NCBI RefSeq assembly: GCF_003287455.1
Contig: NZ_PRLC01000005.1
Coordinates: 1-64,000, forward strand
Reading direction: 5' to 3'
DNA: 64,000 bases
Origin: Faecalibacterium hattorii
GTDB taxonomy: Bacteria; Bacillota; Clostridia; Oscillospirales; Ruminococcaceae
In this document: positions 8,518 through 16,266 of the stretch, piece after piece
How the letters are laid out: each line of letters starts with the position of its first letter
Position numbering within the stretch: the stretch's first letter is position 1
Program-made: the position numbers and the translations under genes
The notes under the pieces: model-generated
The model's input: only the letters and a program-made list of their open reading frames with translations
The model's database searches: none
Told to the model about the DNA's origin: nothing

Positions 8518-9081
8518 ATGCAATACAAACTAACCACCCCCTGCACCGCGGAGGAGCTGGCGAAGCTCCGGGCGGGCGACACGGTGCTGCTGTCGGGAGT
8601 CGTATACACTGCCCGCGACCAAGCCCACAAGCGGATGCTGGAAGCGCTGGACAAGGGCGAACCCCTCCCCTTCCCGCTGGAGGGCAGCGCCATCTACTAC
8701 GTGGGCCCCACGCCGGAGCGCCCCGGTGAGGTCATCGGCTCTGCCGGGCCCACCACCAGCGGCCGGATGGACGCCATGAGTCCCCGGCTGCTGGACCTCG
8801 GCAACAAGGTCATGATCGGCAAGGGCAAGCGGGACGCCGCCGTGAAGGAGGCTGTCCGCCGCAACGGCGCGGTCTACCTCGCCGCGTTGGGCGGGGCCGG
8901 GGCCCTGATGGCCAAGAGCGTCAAGACGCTGGAAGTCATCGCGTGGCCCGACCTCGGCTGCGAGGCTGTCCGCCGCCTCACCGTGGAGGATATGCCCCTC
9001 ACCGTCATCCTCGACGCCCATGGGGGCGATCTGTATGAGAGCGGGCCGGAGGCGTACAAAGCCGCCGAAAGCTCGCTCTGA
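8518..9081 (+). CDS. Class I fumarate hydratase, beta (C-terminal) subunit
   Basis: Beta subunit partner of the preceding alpha subunit, supplying the remainder of the active site. Motifs include RAGDTVLLSGVVYTARDQAHKR with the swapped arginines and histidine, AIYYVGPTPERPGEVIGSAG, the TSGRMD segment and a GKGKRDAAVKEA loop. The 187 residues are typical. AAAGGAG precedes the ATG. Compared with TtdB at 16433, it keeps the Fum-type SAGPTTSGRMD where TtdB has [11 protein letters not shown]. No clear terminator follows. Confidence 0.88.
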   Translation: MQYKLTTPCTAEELAKLRAGDTVLLSGVVYTARDQAHKRMLEALDKGEPLPFPLEGSAIYYVGPTPERPGEVIGSAGPTTSGRMDAMSPRLLDLGNKVMIGKGKRDAAVKEAVRRNGAVYLAALGGAGALMAKSVKTLEVIAWPDLGCEAVRRLTVEDMPLTVILDAHGGDLYESGPEAYKAAESSL

Positions 9082-9226
9082 ACTAAGACCCGGCAGAGGT
9101 GAGACTCCGTGTGGGTTTCGATTGGGCCTACGGTGGGGACAATTGTGATCCTCTCCCTCCCAAAGGCAATCACACCAAACTATACGAGCGAAAAGCAGTT
9201 TGATTGAACAAACTTCCCTGAATTGC

Positions 9227-9255
9227 TTGCATCATCGGGAAGAATGTGGTATCCT
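9227..9255 (+). promoter_or_regulatory. Promoter of the DtxR-family gene
   Basis: TTGCAT (9227-9232), 17 bp, TATCCT (9250-9255). The rest of the 9082-9324 gap holds nothing I can assign. Confidence 0.55.
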
Positions 9256-9324
9256 ATAACAAACCGAACCGATGTGCGTTTTTCTGCTCCGGGCCGGAAA
9301 TTTTAAGGCAGGAGGCCGACAACC

Positions 9325-9723
9325 ATGCAGATCCACCAATCCGCAGAAGATTACCTTGAAACCATCCTGATGCTGAATCAGAGGATGGGCCGCGTCCGTT
9401 CCATCGACGTGGTCAATGAGCTGGGCTACACCAAGGCCAGCGTCAGCATCGCGATGAAGAAGCTGCGGGAGAACGGCTATATCGCGGTGGACGGTGAGGG
9501 AAACCTGACCCTGCTGGAGCCGGGCCGTGCCATCGCTGAGCGCATCTATGGCCGCCACCGGCTGCTGACCCATTTCTTCGTCCAGCTCGGCGTGGACGAG
9601 GCCATCGCCGCCGAGGACGCCTGCAAGGCCGAGCATATCCTCAGCGAGCAGACCCTCGAAAAGATCCGCGAATATGCCCTGCTCCACGATGCCCAAGACA
9701 GCGTGAAGCCCCAAGGCGAATAA
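9325..9723 (+). CDS. DtxR/MntR-family metal-dependent transcriptional regulator
   Basis: Metal-sensing repressor, most likely for Mn2+ or Fe2+ homeostasis genes. The N-terminal winged helix has YLETILML and the recognition helix YTKASVSIAMKKLRENGYI. A dimerisation and metal-binding helix pair follows (HRLLTHFF and EAIAAEDACKAEHILS, with Glu, Cys and His typical of metal ligands). At 132 residues it is the short form without an SH3-like domain, like MntR. AGGAGG lies upstream of the ATG. It is monocistronic and ends in a strong terminator. No transporter target is in the window, so the metal cannot be named. Confidence 0.88.
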   Translation: MQIHQSAEDYLETILMLNQRMGRVRSIDVVNELGYTKASVSIAMKKLRENGYIAVDGEGNLTLLEPGRAIAERIYGRHRLLTHFFVQLGVDEAIAAEDACKAEHILSEQTLEKIREYALLHDAQDSVKPQGE

Positions 9724-9734
9724 CTTCTGCAAGC

Positions 9735-9775
9735 AAAAGCCGCTGCACCGTTTTAAGCGATGCAGCGGCTTTTTT
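9735..9775. terminator. Bidirectional terminator between the DtxR and Rrf2 genes
   Basis: AAAAGCCGCTGCA and TGCAGCGGCTTTTTT form a 13 bp stem with T-tracts on both strands. Confidence 0.88.
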
Positions 9776-9789
9776 GTTGTCTTTTCCTG

Positions 9790-10221
9790 TCAGATAACGT
9801 AGTCGTTCCCGGCTTCTTCGGGCGCGGCGAGGTCCGCGATGGTGATGTTGCCGAAGTAGTTGGTGATGAGGTCGTTCAGGCCCTTCCACATGTTGTAAGT
9901 GCGGCAGTTTGCCATCCGCTCGCAGGGGGCGGCCCCCGGCGCAAGGCAGCTCACCGGCGCAAGGTTGCCCTCCGTCAGCACCAAGATCTCGGCTACGGTG
10001 TACTGATCCGGGCTGCGGGTCAGGCGGTAGCCGCCGCCCTTGCCGCGCAGACCCTCCAGAAAGCCGTTCTGCACGAGGACTTTCAGGATGTTTTCGAGGT
10101 ACTTCTCCGAGATCTCCTGCCGCGCGGCGACCTCCTTCAGCGGAACATACCGCTCCGTCTGATGCTCGGCTAAGTCGATCATCACGCGCAGAGCGTAACG
10201 GCCTTTGGTGGATACGATCAT
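9790..10221 (-). CDS. Rrf2-family transcriptional regulator with a cysteine triad
   Basis: Rrf2/IscR/CymR-type winged-helix regulator. The DNA-binding part (1-70) includes YALRVMIDLAEH, ISEKYLENILKVL and the wing GLRGKGGGYRLTR. A cysteine cluster SCLAPGAAPCERMANC (about 90-107) could hold an Fe-S cluster, as in IscR or NsrR; CymR lacks such cysteines. The spacing here is C-x7-C-x5-C. It is divergent from cysK, so it probably controls cysteine biosynthesis and itself. AAGGAG lies upstream of the ATG. Which ligand it senses, Fe-S status or O-acetylserine, is open. Confidence 0.88.
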   Translation of the reverse strand: MIVSTKGRYALRVMIDLAEHQTERYVPLKEVAARQEISEKYLENILKVLVQNGFLEGLRGKGGGYRLTRSPDQYTVAEILVLTEGNLAPVSCLAPGAAPCERMANCRTYNMWKGLNDLITNYFGNITIADLAAPEEAGNDYVI

Positions 10222-10337
10222 AATTGCGCTTCTCCTTATCTGGTCTATCGTTCAGTTATATATTGTTCTTTTCATTTCAAGTTAACCTATTATACAACAG
10301 GGTTAATAACTTTTCAATCTATTTTTGCGTTTTTCCA

Positions 10338-10366
10338 TTGACAAGCGGGGTGAAGGGGGCTATAAT
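10338..10366 (+). promoter_or_regulatory. Promoter of cysK
   Basis: Perfect TTGACA (10338-10343), 17 bp, TATAAT (10361-10366). Confidence 0.9.
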
Positions 10367-10372
10367 ACCATC

Positions 10373-10395
10373 AAACCCACAAATAACGTTGGTTT
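10373..10395. promoter_or_regulatory. Candidate operator at the cysK transcription start
   Basis: Imperfect inverted repeat AAACCCAC-N7-GTTGGTTT, one mismatch, directly downstream of the -10. Its position suits repression, plausibly by the divergent Rrf2 regulator. This assignment is inferred. Confidence 0.5.
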
Positions 10396-10450
10396 AGAGG
10401 GTTATAGATAGAGACGCCGGGCCCAGCGCCCCCAGAGGGAGGATACTTCT

Positions 10451-11383
10451 ATGAGCAAGATTTACACGTCCGCAGATCAACTGATCGGCCACACTCCGCT
10501 GCTGGAGCTGACCCACATCGAGAAAGAGCAGGACTTGAAGGCCACCATTCTGGCCAAGCTGGAATATTTCAACCCGGCCGGTTCCGTCAAGGACCGTATC
10601 GCCAAGAAGATGATCGACGACGCCGAGGCCACCGGCAAACTCAAGCCCGGTTCCGTCATCATTGAGCCCACCTCCGGCAACACCGGCATCGGTCTGGCCG
10701 CCGTGGCCGCCGCCAAGGGTTACCGCATCATCATCGTCATGCCGGAGACCATGAGCGTCGAGCGCCGCCAGTTGATGAAGGCTTACGGCGCAGAGCTGGT
10801 GCTGAGCGAGGGTGCCAAGGGCATGAAGGGTGCCATCGCCAAGGCCGACGAGCTGGCAAAAGAGATCCCCAACTCCTTCATCCCCGGCCAGTTCGTGAAC
10901 CCCGCCAACCCCAAGGCCCACATCGAGACCACCGGCCCTGAGATCTGGGACGACACCGACGGCGGCGTGGACATCTTCGTGGCGGGCGTCGGCACCGGCG
11001 GCACCATCACCGGCGTGGGCCAGTACCTGAAGAGCAAGAACCCCGCCGTCAAGGTCGTGGCTGTGGAGCCCGCCTCCTCCCCCGTACTGAGCAAGGGCAC
11101 CGCAGGCGCACACAAGATCCAAGGCATTGGCGCGGGCTTCGTCCCCGACGTGCTGGACACCAAGGTCTACGACGAGATCATCCCCGTCGCCAACGAGGAC
11201 GCCTTCGCCACCGGCCGCCTCATCGGCCACAAGGAAGGCGTGCTGGTGGGCATCTCCTCCGGCGCCGCCGTCTGGGCCGCTCTGGAACTGGCCAAGCGCC
11301 CCGAAAACGCAGGCAAGAAGATCGTCGTCCTCCTGCCCGACACCGGCGACCGTTACCTCTCCACCCCGCTGTTTGCGGAATAA
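10451..11383 (+). CDS. cysK: Cysteine synthase (O-acetylserine sulfhydrylase)
   Basis: PLP enzyme forming cysteine from O-acetylserine and sulfide. The PLP lysine is in [12 protein letters not shown] (about residue 45), the substrate loop is PTSGNTGIG (about 75), and the phosphate-binding glycines are [11 protein letters not shown] (about 180). The end, [14 protein letters not shown], is characteristic of CysK. The 310 residues are the usual length. GGAGGATACTTCT precedes the ATG. It is preceded by an ideal promoter and possible operator and is divergent from the Rrf2 gene. The orphan antitoxin-like RNA begins about 15 nt after its stop, and that RNA's terminator may also end the cysK mRNA. 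Confidence 0.95.
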   Translation: MSKIYTSADQLIGHTPLLELTHIEKEQDLKATILAKLEYFNPAGSVKDRIAKKMIDDAEATGKLKPGSVIIEPTSGNTGIGLAAVAAAKGYRIIIVMPETMSVERRQLMKAYGAELVLSEGAKGMKGAIAKADELAKEIPNSFIPGQFVNPANPKAHIETTGPEIWDDTDGGVDIFVAGVGTGGTITGVGQYLKSKNPAVKVVAVEPASSPVLSKGTAGAHKIQGIGAGFVPDVLDTKVYDEIIPVANEDAFATGRLIGHKEGVLVGISSGAAVWAALELAKRPENAGKKIVVLLPDTGDRYLSTPLFAE

Positions 11384-11397
11384 AAAAGGCCCCACGC

Positions 11398-11427
11398 TTG
11401 ACAAAAACGTGAGAACCGACGTATAAT
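11398..11427 (+). promoter_or_regulatory. Promoter of the orphan antitoxin-like RNA
   Basis: TTGACA (11398-11403), 18 bp, TATAAT (11422-11427), both perfect hexamers. Confidence 0.8.
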
Positions 11428-11433
11428 AGAAAC

Positions 11434-11528
11434 AGAGAAAGGCGCTGGCCCGCAATGGTCAGCTTCCGTGTTCCTTAGTCAAAAAGATTGACCGACAGGA
11501 TTGGTACACTGGGCGGTCAATCTTTTTT
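11434..11528 (+). ncRNA. Orphan antitoxin-like small RNA (copy 3)
   Basis: Predicted ~95 nt RNA. The 5' region carries AGAGAAAGGCGCTGGCCCGC exactly as in copy 1, and the TGGTCAGC segment resembles copy 2. The 3' end is the family terminator GATTGACCG/CGGTCAATC plus six Ts. Unlike copies 1 and 2, no toxin frame faces it: opposite its 3' end only a 13-codon remnant survives and dus occupies the rest. It may be a relic, or may act in trans on the other copies. Confidence 0.65.
11486..11528 (+). terminator. Terminator of the orphan RNA (and probably cysK)
   Basis: GATTGACCG pairs with CGGTCAATC, followed by TTTTTT. Confidence 0.8.
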
Positions 11529-11555
11529 GTTTTGCTTGCTCTCGATGTACCGCAT
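11517..11555 (-). pseudogene. Toxin remnant opposite the orphan RNA
   Basis: A minus-strand frame reading MRYIESKQNKKD then stop. Its last residues NKKD and the stop within the terminator match the end of the decayed toxin at 27566 (DDDNKKD) and resemble the intact one (EDSKKSE). There is no hydrophobic segment and no Shine-Dalgarno. This is a weak homology claim because it rests on very few residues plus position. Confidence 0.4.
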
Positions 11556-11576
11556 GACAGCAGAAAGGTTTTCCCT

Positions 11577-12512
11577 ATGAACTACTACACCGCCCCCATG
11601 GAGGGGCTGACGGACCGCATCTGGCGGCAGGTGCACCAGAAATGGTTCGGTGCGGCGGGTGCACCGGCACGATACTACGCGCCTTTTTTGTCGCCGCCGG
11701 AGAACCGCATCCTCATCAAAAAGAAGATGGCCGAGCTGGAAGATGCCGGGAACGCCGGGGTGCCGGTGGTGCCGCAGGTCCTCGCCAAGGACGGCGAGCT
11801 GGCCGGGTGGTTCATCGGCGAGGTGCGGAAGCTGGGCTGCACCGAGGTCAACTTGAACTTCGGGTGCCCCTCCGGCACGGTGACCGCCAAGGGCAAGGGG
11901 GCCGGGATGCTCCGGGATCCCGCCAAGCTCGACGCCTTTCTGGACGCGGTGTTCTCCGCCGTGGAGGGGCCGGTGTCGGTCAAGACCCGGCTGGGCGTCC
12001 AGAGTGCCGAGGAGTTCGGGGCGATCCTCGCCGTTTATAATCAGTACCCCATCTGTGAGCTGACCATCCACCCCCGCGTGATGAAGCAACTCTACCGGGG
12101 CGAGGCCGACCGTGCCGCCTTTGCGCGGTATCTCGCCGACTGCCAAATGCCCGTCTGCTACAACGGCGACATCACCACTCCGGAGGCCCTGCACGGGCTG
12201 GAAGCCCAGTTCCCCACCCTTTCCGGCATCATGGTGGGGCGGGGGCTCATCGGGGACCCGGCGCTGCTCCGCCGCGCGCAGGGCGGGCCGCCCGCCTCCA
12301 AAGAGGAGCTGCGCGGCTATGTGGACGACCTCTACCGCGCCTACACCGCCGCCTTCGGAATGCCCAGCTGCGCCGTCAGCCGGATGAAGGCCCATTGGTT
12401 CTACCTGCTCCCCCACTTCGCGGGCGCTGCGGCCCTCGAAAAGCCCCTCCGCAAAGCGCGGGAGGGCTGGGAGTATGAGACGGTGGTAGGGCAGATCTTT
12501 GCGGGGCGGTGA
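11577..12512 (+). CDS. tRNA-dihydrouridine synthase
   Basis: FMN enzyme reducing uridines in tRNA. The TIM barrel begins at NYYTAPMEGLTDRIWR. The Dus signature is VNLNFGCPSGTVTAKGKGAGM, whose Cys is the catalytic acid. FMN-binding segments are VKTRLG and IMVGRGLIGDP. The start chosen is MNYYTAP. The upstream AGAAAGG is a weak binding site, and an earlier in-frame ATG at 11547 lacks one. At 311 residues it is of normal length for the family. It stands alone between the orphan RNA and ireB. Confidence 0.9.
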   Translation: MNYYTAPMEGLTDRIWRQVHQKWFGAAGAPARYYAPFLSPPENRILIKKKMAELEDAGNAGVPVVPQVLAKDGELAGWFIGEVRKLGCTEVNLNFGCPSGTVTAKGKGAGMLRDPAKLDAFLDAVFSAVEGPVSVKTRLGVQSAEEFGAILAVYNQYPICELTIHPRVMKQLYRGEADRAAFARYLADCQMPVCYNGDITTPEALHGLEAQFPTLSGIMVGRGLIGDPALLRRAQGGPPASKEELRGYVDDLYRAYTAAFGMPSCAVSRMKAHWFYLLPHFAGAAALEKPLRKAREGWEYETVVGQIFAGR

Positions 12513-12542
12513 AGTATCTGCGCACCTAACCTCGCCCCCAAA

Positions 12543-12590
12543 AGCTCCCCCTTTGGGGGAGCTGGCACGGCGAAGCCGTGACTGAGAGGG
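12543..12590. repeat. REP-like palindromic repeat, locus d
   Basis: GCTCCCCCTTTGGGGGAGCTGGC followed by the CACGGC-GAA-GCCGTG hairpin and the tail ACTGAGAGGGC. It follows dus directly. Confidence 0.7.
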
Positions 12591-12655
12591 CAAGGATGGC
12601 GGAGGCGAGGCTTTGCGTGGTTTTAGATCAGGCCTACAACAGGGCTGCGATAGGA

Positions 12656-12687
12656 CAAAAAGCCGCTCCCTCAAGCGAAGGAGCGGC
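12656..12687 (-). terminator. Terminator of ireB
   Basis: On the minus strand GCCGCTCC pairs with GGAGCGGC, followed by a T-tract. Confidence 0.85.
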
Positions 12688-12698
12688 GGAAAAGCCCT

Positions 12699-12944
12699 TT
12701 ATACGTGCAAATAACTGCGCAGCAATGCTTGCAGCAGGTCGTCACGATCGACCTTGCGGATGAGGGAGCGGGCTCCCTTATAGGTCGTGATGTAGGTGGG
12801 ATCCTCGGAGAGGATATAGCCCACCAGCTGATTGACCGGATTATAGCCTTTTTCTTTCAACGCATCGTACACTTCCTGCACGATGGCGTGGATCTCATCG
12901 TCTTTTTTGTCGTGGATCGAAAAAATAGCAGTTGCGTCGCCCAC
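12699..12944 (-). CDS. ireB: IreB-family regulatory phosphoprotein (UPF0297)
   Basis: Small cytoplasmic protein; in Enterococcus IreB is a substrate of the IreK/PrkC kinase and a negative regulator of cephalosporin resistance. The family core is visible as [39 protein letters not shown] and a C-terminal [12 protein letters not shown]. The start is taken as the GTG of [22 protein letters not shown] lies 8 nt upstream, and an in-frame ATG ten codons earlier lacks a binding site. This gives 81 residues, slightly short of the usual ~88. It is monocistronic here, whereas many Firmicutes pair it with ruvX. Confidence 0.85.
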   Translation of the reverse strand: MGDATAIFSIHDKKDDEIHAIVQEVYDALKEKGYNPVNQLVGYILSEDPTYITTYKGARSLIRKVDRDDLLQALLRSYLHV

Positions 12945-13128
12945 GCAGCACACCCCCTTCGGAATTTTCCGCACCCGACGTTGGGTGCAACACTGGAACT
13001 ACGTCCTATTGTACACGAATTGCGCCCAAACTTCAAGATTCCGGGCGTCAGTTTGCACATATTAACCAAAAAACGCCGAAAATTTGAGTGAAAACAACGG
13101 GGCCTCGCCCCAAAAGGAGTGGAAAACC

Positions 13129-13587
13129 ATGCTGTTTGGTGTCGGATGTGACCTGTGCGAGATCGCACGGATGGAGCAGAGCCTGTTCGGGCCCCACGGG
13201 GAGGCCTTTGAGGCGCGAGTGTTTGGCGAAGCGGAGCGGCAAGCGCTCGCGCTGGACAGCTGCCGGGAGGCCCCCAAAAAGGCCAAGAACGACCACGGCG
13301 ACACGGTGCGGCAGAGCGCCCTGAACGTCAGCCGCCGGGCCCGCAAAGCCGCCAGCGCGGCAGCGGACTTCGCCGCGAAGGAAGCCTTCCTCAAGGCGGC
13401 GGGCACCGGGCTGCGGGAACCCTTTGCCCTGCGGGACATCGAGGCCGTCCGGCTGGAAAGCGGTGCCCCGGCCTACCGGTTCTCCGGCCCCGCCGCCGCA
13501 TGGGTGGCCGAGCACGGCCTCCGCGCTCACCTCTCCCTCAGCCACGAGGGCGGCATGGCGCTGGCCTTCTGCGTGCTGGAAACCTGA
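13129..13587 (+). CDS. acpS: Holo-[acyl-carrier-protein] synthase with an internal insertion
   Basis: Transfers the phosphopantetheine arm from CoA to the acyl carrier protein of fatty acid synthesis. The Mg2+ aspartate is in VGCDLCEIARME (Asp8), and the second metal ligand and catalytic region is FAAKEAFLKAAGTG (Glu85). The end, HLSLSHEGGMALAFCVLE, is typical. At 152 residues it is about 30 longer than usual AcpS. The extra segment (residues ~42-72, SCREAPKKAKNDHGDTV and RRARKAA) lies where the family has a short loop and is rich in Lys and Arg. AAGGAG precedes the chosen ATG. It is upstream of the MazF-type gene, an order seen in other Firmicutes. Confidence 0.88.
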   Translation: MLFGVGCDLCEIARMEQSLFGPHGEAFEARVFGEAERQALALDSCREAPKKAKNDHGDTVRQSALNVSRRARKAASAAADFAAKEAFLKAAGTGLREPFALRDIEAVRLESGAPAYRFSGPAAAWVAEHGLRAHLSLSHEGGMALAFCVLET

Positions 13588-13674
13588 CCTCCTCCTCCGC
13601 ATACAATGGAATAGCCCCCGCGTGCATACCGGCCGCCGCTGCGGCCCATACTAAGGGCAAGGAGGGAAGATTCC

Positions 13675-14025
13675 ATGGAGGTACACAGAGGAGAAGTTTT
13701 TTATGCCGACCTTTCGCCCGTGGTGGGGTCGGAGCAGGGCGGGGTGCGGCCGGTACTCATCGTGCAGAATGAGATCGGCAACCGCCACAGCCCCACGGTG
13801 ATCGCGGCGGCCATTACATCCCGGCTGGACAAAGCGCGTCTGCCCACCCACATCAACATCCGGGCGGCGGACACCGGCCTTGCCAAGGACAGCGTCGTGC
13901 TGCTGGAGCAGATCCGCACGCTGGACAAACATCGCCTCCGCGAGCGGGCGGGGCAGATCACCCCCGCCGACCAGAAGCGGGTGGATCAGGCGCTGGACGT
14001 CAGCTTGGGGCTGACCAGTTTTTGA
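13675..14025 (+). CDS. MazF/PemK-family mRNA interferase (NdoA-like), no adjacent antitoxin
   Basis: Sequence-specific endoribonuclease toxin of the MazF/NdoA group. Family motifs are RGEVFYADLSPVVGSEQGG (dimer loop and catalytic Arg), RPVLIVQNEIGN, the catalytic region VIAAAITSR and EQIRTLDKHRL. The 116 residues match Bacillus NdoA. The ATG has AAGGAGGG upstream. No MazE- or NdoAI-like gene lies in the 87 nt between acpS and this gene or downstream. The chromosomal NdoA type often has its antitoxin immediately upstream, so it is either missing, elsewhere, or not needed. A terminator follows. Confidence 0.9.
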   Translation: MEVHRGEVFYADLSPVVGSEQGGVRPVLIVQNEIGNRHSPTVIAAAITSRLDKARLPTHINIRAADTGLAKDSVVLLEQIRTLDKHRLRERAGQITPADQKRVDQALDVSLGLTSF

Positions 14026-14054
14026 GTTGGTTTTGAAAAAAGGTTTTCACAAAG

Positions 14055-14098
14055 AGGGCTGTTGCACAAGGATAGAAGCCAGTGCAGCAGCCCTTTTT
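14055..14098 (+). terminator. Terminator of the MazF-type gene
   Basis: GGGCTGTTGCAC and GTGCAGCAGCCC pair, followed by TTTTTCT. Confidence 0.8.
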
Positions 14099-14429
14099 CT
14101 GAGGAGGAAAACTTGCCGGGACAATAAAAACTGCGCTCCATAGCGGTTTTCTCTTTTTTCGCAACAGTCTGTTTTGCAGCCAGATATCGGGTAGATTCGG
14201 GCCTGTTTCATTTCGTATCTTCATAATACAACCACTCTTATGAAAATGGAAGGGGGTAATCCGTCGGTTCTTTCCAAATTTTCAAGTAGCAAACGGAATG
14301 GAGCAAACACCATGCACAATTTTCAGAGCTTGTTTTGCGCAGAAACTGAGGCTGGATGCGGTCTGGTTCAGCACTTGGCCGCAGATGGACCGGAGGCATT
14401 TCGACACACATCTTCTTGTTCTCGTAATT
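14099..14429. other. Gene-free stretch
   Basis: No coding frame with a binding site or recognisable composition is visible. Short open frames here run into the dispersed repeat downstream and look accidental. Confidence 0.5.
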
Positions 14430-14531
14430 TGTCGGGGCAAGGCCCCTCCATCTTGCTTACGCAAGACCGTTCTGTCGCTTAAAAGCCCCACTGGGGCTTT
14501 CATTGCTGCGCTCCACTGCGCAAACGCGAAC
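14430..14531. repeat. Dispersed ~102 bp repeat, family II copy 1
   Basis: It runs from TGTCGGGGCAAGGCCCCTCC through TCTTGCTTACGCAAGACCG, AAAAGCCCCACTGGGGCTTT to CAAACGCGAAC. It matches 22165-22267 with few differences. It contains three small palindromes (GGGGC/GCCCC, CTTGC/GCAAG, AGCCCCACTGGGGCT). Confidence 0.8.
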
Positions 14532-14595
14532 TTTTGAGAACACGCTGATTTCGGCAGCTTGCAAGAAAACACATGGGAAACTTTGGCAAAAAGAG

Positions 14596-14621
14596 AGAGG
14601 GCCGGACGGTGCCAGCCCTCT
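14596..14621 (-). terminator. Likely terminator of the DASS permease gene at 14747
   Basis: On the minus strand GAGGGC pairs with GCCCTC, followed by TCTCTTTTTG, about 125 nt past the stop codon. Confidence 0.55.
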
Positions 14622-14746
14622 TGACAGAATTATGAGATGCTCAAAAACTTCTGCTGCTTTTATTACGGTTTTCAAAAATAGCGCCGATCAGAACGGCATA
14701 TTTATGATATGCAGTTTGCGGATACTACTGCGGTGGGAAAATAGAA

Positions 14747-16021
14747 TCAGGCAAAAGGATAAAGTGTCGGCAGGAAAAATACGGACACGACGATGAGGAT
14801 GAGCGCCAGCGGGGTACCACACTTGAGATAATCCTTCAAGGTGTATCCGCCCGGCTCGATGATCATGATCTGGCAGGGAGCTGCCATGGGGGTCATGATG
14901 GACACACAGCTGGCTGTGATCACGCCGACCACGGCAGCACGGGGGTCTACGCCCATGCGGATACAGGCGGAAGTGACCAGTGGGATGAAGATGGTCAGGG
15001 TAGCCAGATTGGACATAACCTGCGTCAGAATGAAGGGAACAAGGAAGAACACCAGCATAATGATGTACGGATTGGTAGTATCGCCCAGCAGGCGGATCAT
15101 CCAGTCTGCCACCACATCGCCTGCACCGGTGGTCTGGATGGCGTCCGACAGAGCCAGCACACCGGCAAACAGGAAAATGGTCGGCTGGTGGATGGAGTTG
15201 AGGGCTTCCTTCTCGGTCAGCACACCCGTCAACACCAGAGCGGTAGCGCCGATGCAGGAAGTGAGATACATCTTGACACCAATGACATTTTCCAGCAGCA
15301 TCATTGCAATGGAGACCAGAACGATCAGGACAGCCAGATTGCGCTTGAAGGGGCTGAGTTTTTCGCTCTCAGAAGCCGTATGTGCTGCATCTGAAAACTG
15401 CTCGTTGGGAATATCCGGCATCAGCTTATAGCCAACAAAGGTCATGTACAGGATGGCAATGGTCAGCATCGGGATGCGCGCAATGGTGAAATCCCAGATG
15501 TGCAGCGGTGTCGGTGCGCCGGCCTGCATCATGACATCGTTCCATGCCATGTTGGAAGCACCCTGACCGAGAAAGGTCATCTGGGTGGCAATGTTGGCAC
15601 AGGCCATAGAAGGATACAGCAGCTTGCTGCGGCTTACGCCGATATCGTTCGCAATGCATACCAGCAGAGGGATCATGATAGCGGCAGTTGCGGTGGCACT
15701 GGTGATGGCGCCCAGAAACGCACCTGCCACACAGGAAAGAAAAATCAGCATCCGCATATTGTTCTTGTAGCGGATGACCAGACTCTGGGCTTTGTCAATC
15801 AGGGGCGTTTTGGTCAGCCCTGCACCGATGACGAACATGGCTACGAACATGACCACGTTCGTGTTGATGAAGCCGCCAAAGGCCTCGGCAGGGGTCTTGA
15901 TGCCGGTGAGGATCAGCGCCAGAATGATGCCGGTAGAAATGACCGAGAACGGGACTTTACCGGATACAAAGGCGATGATCGTTACAAGCAGGATGACCAG
16001 TGTGATCTCCAATGGGCTCAT
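14747..16021 (-). CDS. DASS/SLC13-type anion permease 1 (tartrate island)
   Basis: Polytopic inner-membrane carrier of the DASS/ArsB-NhaD superfamily for di- or tricarboxylates, about 11 predicted helices. Typical features are an N-terminal helix pair (ITLVILLVTIIAFVSGKVP), the repeat loops GAFLGAITSATATAAIMIP and FLGQGASNM, and a C-terminal PMAAPCQIMIIEPGGYTLKDY. The start is the ATG after AGGAGG at 9 nt; 28 upstream codons are excluded. At 424 residues it is shorter than E. coli TtdT. It is transcribed in the same direction as ttdAB but after a 411 nt gap with its own operator candidate. The neighbourhood suggests tartrate, malate or succinate as substrate. Confidence 0.85.
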   Translation of the reverse strand: MSPLEITLVILLVTIIAFVSGKVPFSVISTGIILALILTGIKTPAEAFGGFINTNVVMFVAMFVIGAGLTKTPLIDKAQSLVIRYKNNMRMLIFLSCVAGAFLGAITSATATAAIMIPLLVCIANDIGVSRSKLLYPSMACANIATQMTFLGQGASNMAWNDVMMQAGAPTPLHIWDFTIARIPMLTIAILYMTFVGYKLMPDIPNEQFSDAAHTASESEKLSPFKRNLAVLIVLVSIAMMLLENVIGVKMYLTSCIGATALVLTGVLTEKEALNSIHQPTIFLFAGVLALSDAIQTTGAGDVVADWMIRLLGDTTNPYIIMLVFFLVPFILTQVMSNLATLTIFIPLVTSACIRMGVDPRAAVVGVITASCVSIMTPMAAPCQIMIIEPGGYTLKDYLKCGTPLALILIVVSVFFLPTLYPFA

Positions 16022-16096
16022 TTGGGTTGTCCTCCTGTGGATTACTTCCACCTTGCAGATGCAAAGCAGTGGCACTTGAATGTTTATATTTGATAA

Positions 16097-16124
16097 TGTA
16101 TCCAATAAACAAGAAAAGGATACA
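16097..16124. promoter_or_regulatory. Candidate GntR operator upstream of DASS permease 1
   Basis: TGTATCC (16097-16103), 14 bp, GGATACA (16118-16124), a perfect inverted repeat. The 16-mer TTTGATAATGTATCCA is identical at 19510-19525. Confidence 0.6.
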
Positions 16125-16266
16125 CCGAAAGACCACGCTTGTCAAGGGATTTGTTATACTTTTGTCGAAAAATACAATTTTCCAAAGGAACTTTATATAA
16201 GGTGTGTAGAACAAAAAGAACGGGCAAGATCGTCTTTGTCTGCATTTCCTTCAAGGAACAAATAAC

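Noticed and set aside
9082-9324. Possible small RNA or pseudogene between the fumarase operon and the DtxR gene
   Set aside because: Apart from the DtxR promoter I found no promoter-terminator pair, stable hairpin with T-tract or gene remnant.
14240-14796. Several 70-100 codon frames near 14.2-14.8 kb
   Set aside because: They extend through the dispersed family II repeat (the same CLRKTV-SLKSPTGAF peptide appears at 22.2 kb), lack convincing binding sites and are best explained by the repeat.
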